6,590 nucleotides of DNA, from positions 1-6,590 of the forward strand of contig JAOZUP010000236.1 of NCBI GenBank assembly GCA_029938595.1. Reading direction: 5' to 3'. Position 1 is the stretch's first letter; each line of letters starts with the position of its first letter. Positions 5,761 through 6,590 of the stretch are shown one piece after another. A model generated the notes under the pieces. It was not told the DNA's origin. It made no database searches and worked only from the letters and a program-made list of their open reading frames with translations. The DNA comes from Thermoanaerobaculales bacterium. GTDB lineage: Bacteria > Acidobacteriota > Thermoanaerobaculia > Thermoanaerobaculales > Sulfomarinibacteraceae. The position numbers and the translations under genes were made by a program.

Positions 5761-5903
5761 TGCCGCCCCAGCTCTCACAGTACATGTACACCCAAGCTCC
5801 CGGGGCGAGTGGAAAAATGTTCGGCGGAGGAGCCTAGCATCCTCTCGGGAAGCGTGTTGGGAAACGGGGTGGGTGGAAATTCCTAATTCCTAATTCCTAA
5901 TTC
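5737..5903. repeat. 167-bp element with perfect 25-bp terminal inverted repeats
   Basis: Bases 5737-5761 and 5879-5903 are perfect reverse complements (GAATTAG heptamers against ATTCCTA heptamers) separated by 117 bp of non-repetitive DNA. No flanking target duplication is visible. The arms are themselves simple tandem repeats, so the pairing could come from two independent arrays in opposite orientation rather than from one mobile unit. Confidence 0.6.
5880..5900. repeat. Heptamer array, three TTCCTAA units
   Basis: Three perfect tandem copies, plus partial units at each end, are the reverse complement of the array at 5733-5760. The array lies directly after the end of the cytochrome gene. 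Confidence 0.9.
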
Positions 5904-5922
5904 GAAACCGGTTACGGTTTCG
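5903..5922 (-). terminator. Perfect 8-bp hairpin with the cytochrome stop codon in its loop
   Basis: CGAAACCG (5903-5910) and CGGTTTCG (5915-5922) pair perfectly around a 4-nt loop that contains the TAA stop of the cytochrome gene. On the transcript it is followed by A/T-rich heptamers rather than a U run, so it may act as a terminator or an mRNA 3'-end stabiliser; the structure is clear, the role inferred. Confidence 0.4.
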
Positions 5923-6313
5923 CGCCGTCCTCGATCCAGCGGCGGTAGAGCTCGAGCTCGGCAGGGTGCAGCTTCTTTGTGCCTGTCAGCGTTCGCGGCA
6001 TGCCCTTGCCCTCGGCTGCACGGTGTTGGAGCTTGAGCCACAGGTAGGAGGCGTCCGGGTAGCCGGGTTCCACCAACGCCAACTCCGGCATCTGGACCGA
6101 GCGCCGGCCAACCAGCTGACCGTAGCCTTCCCCTTGACCGAGAACCAGCTTCGCCTTCGGCTCCTCGGATTCGTGACAGCCGAGACAGTGGGCAATCACC
6201 AACGGCTCGAGGTGTGCCGAGTAGGAGACGGGGATCCCGTTCGGCACCTCCGGAACCGTAGCCCCGCATCCGAAGAGTGACACCACGACCACAACCAACA
6301 GAAATCCCCTCAT
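5912..6313 (-). CDS. Lipoprotein with Planctomycete-type cytochrome c domain
   Basis: The 133-residue product starts MRGFLLVVVVVSLFGCG, a lipoprotein signal peptide with lipobox LFGC (13-16), so Cys16 should be lipidated. One haem-binding CxxCH motif follows, HCLGCHES (42-49), with Cys43, Cys46 and His47. The rest matches the small domain called Planctomycete-type cytochrome c: PKAKLVLG (52-59), a QLVGRRS segment, LALVEPGYPDASYLWLKL (78-95), GMPR (104-107) whose Met105 is a likely axial ligand, and a final ELELYRRWIEDGAKP. It probably transfers electrons at the membrane surface; partners are not in the window. The longer frame to 6436 runs into simple repeats; ATG 6313 has GGGAGGAG 4 nt upstream (core GGAGG at 6 nt). 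It is a stand-alone gene flanked on both sides by heptamer arrays. Confidence 0.88.
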   Translation of the reverse strand: MRGFLLVVVVVSLFGCGATVPEVPNGIPVSYSAHLEPLVIAHCLGCHESEEPKAKLVLGQGEGYGQLVGRRSVQMPELALVEPGYPDASYLWLKLQHRAAEGKGMPRTLTGTKKLHPAELELYRRWIEDGAKP

Positions 6314-6317
6314 TCTT

Positions 6318-6325
6318 CTCCTCCC
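6318..6325 (-). promoter_or_regulatory. Ribosome binding site that sets the cytochrome start at 6313
   Basis: The minus strand reads GGGAGGAG, 4 nt, ATG. The core GGAGG is 6 nt from the start codon. This favours ATG 6313, directly before the lipoprotein signal, over longer frames that translate the repeats. Confidence 0.8.
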
Positions 6326-6382
6326 GCGGTGCCAACAGTATCCGATGAGGAAGGTATTCCCTTCGTCGCGGGGCCCCGATTC

Positions 6383-6417
6383 GGATTTCGAATTTCGAAT
6401 TTCGAATTTCGAATTTT
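6383..6417. repeat. Heptamer array, GAATTTC type
   Basis: Five tandem heptamers: GGATTTC, three GAATTTC and GAATTTT. Each junction forms TTCGAA. The array lies about 70 bp upstream of the cytochrome start. Confidence 0.85.
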
Positions 6418-6433
6418 CCAGCCACCCCCTTTT

Positions 6434-6466
6434 CAATTCTCAATTCTTAATTCTTAATTCTCAATC
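6434..6466. repeat. Heptamer array, YAATTCT type
   Basis: CAATTCT, CAATTCT, TAATTCT and TAATTCT are contiguous, followed by a partial CAATCC unit. It is separated from the GAATTTC array by 16 bp. Confidence 0.85.
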
Positions 6467-6590
6467 CCCCACCACTCACCCTCGGCTCTCAACCTCGACC
6501 CGGAGCCTCGCGTCGGCGCGCCGCTGTGGCAGAGGGCCTCGTCGCGAGGGCCGCGAGACGTGGCCAGCTGGTGCGCGTTAGCGTGCCAGA
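6467..6590. other. Unassigned right end
   Basis: The last 124 bases are GC-rich. On the minus strand two frames are open from the edge and could be the 3' end of a gene outside the window, but neither has a recognisable motif. A 9-bp stem with two G-T pairs and a GTTA loop (6568-6589) and a CCTCG/CGAGG hairpin (6537-6549) are visible. Confidence 0.4.

Larger units (their letters stand above)
5658..5911. other. trkA leader region and heptamer-bounded gap
   Basis: This 254-bp gap between the cytochrome stop and trkA must hold the trkA promoter, but I find no convincing -35/-10 pair. It contains two heptamer arrays in inverted orientation, two GTAC-centred palindromes (GTGTACAC 5715-5722 and GTACATGTAC 5780-5789), and the hairpin at the cytochrome stop codon. 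No gene is apparent between the arrays. Confidence 0.6.

Noticed and set aside
6314..6443. N-terminal extensions of the cytochrome gene (starts at 6436 or 6443)
   Set aside because: They translate the GAATTTC repeats and would bury the lipoprotein signal peptide; ATG 6313 has a strong ribosome binding site.
6345..6581. Plus-strand frame of 78 codons at the right end
   Set aside because: Most of it is translated heptamer repeat (Phe/Glu/Ile/Ser/Asn runs), without a domain or ribosome binding site.

Overview
The window is high-GC DNA with long repeat-rich gaps between genes, and the gene families are all bacterial. The gene set is a sigma-54-type response regulator end, a secreted FecR-domain protein, a DHA1-type MFS exporter, TrkH, TrkA and a Planctomycete-type cytochrome c lipoprotein. 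Together with intergenic arrays of 7- and 8-bp tandem repeats, it resembles free-living, often environmental lineages such as Acidobacteriota, Planctomycetota or the former Deltaproteobacteria. Acidobacteriota would be my first guess, but this is an impression; no marker in the window fixes the phylum.

Layout. Bases 2-109 (+) are the last 35 codons of an NtrC/AtoC-family regulator (Fis-type helix-turn-helix). It overlaps by ATGA with a FecR-domain secreted protein (106-840, +). A short convergent gap (841-964) follows. The remaining genes are all on the minus strand. In transcription order they are a cytochrome c lipoprotein (6313-5912), trkA (5657-4308), trkH (4282-2846) and an MFS drug-efflux-like transporter (2155-965). 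trkA and trkH are 25 nt apart and form an obvious operon for a Trk-type K+ uptake system: TrkH is the membrane channel/transporter and TrkA the cytosolic NAD/ATP-binding gating ring.

The gaps are the unusual part. Between trkH and the MFS gene (about 690 bp) lies a 589-bp structure (2231-2819). Arrays of degenerate 8-bp repeats sit on both sides in mirrored order and opposite orientation, around a core of about 375 bp packed with perfect or near-perfect hairpins. Between trkA and the cytochrome gene, two arrays of the heptamer TTAGGAA/TTCCTAA form a perfect 25-bp inverted repeat around 117 bp of unique DNA. Upstream of the cytochrome gene are two further heptamer arrays with an AATT core (6383-6417 and 6434-6466). 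None of this looks protein-coding.

How the genes work together: TrkA/TrkH is a functional unit, and the regulator/FecR pair is translationally coupled. The MFS and cytochrome genes look like independent units. No defence, phage, transposase or CRISPR genes are visible. The best candidates for something undescribed are the repeat-bounded, hairpin-rich noncoding structures.
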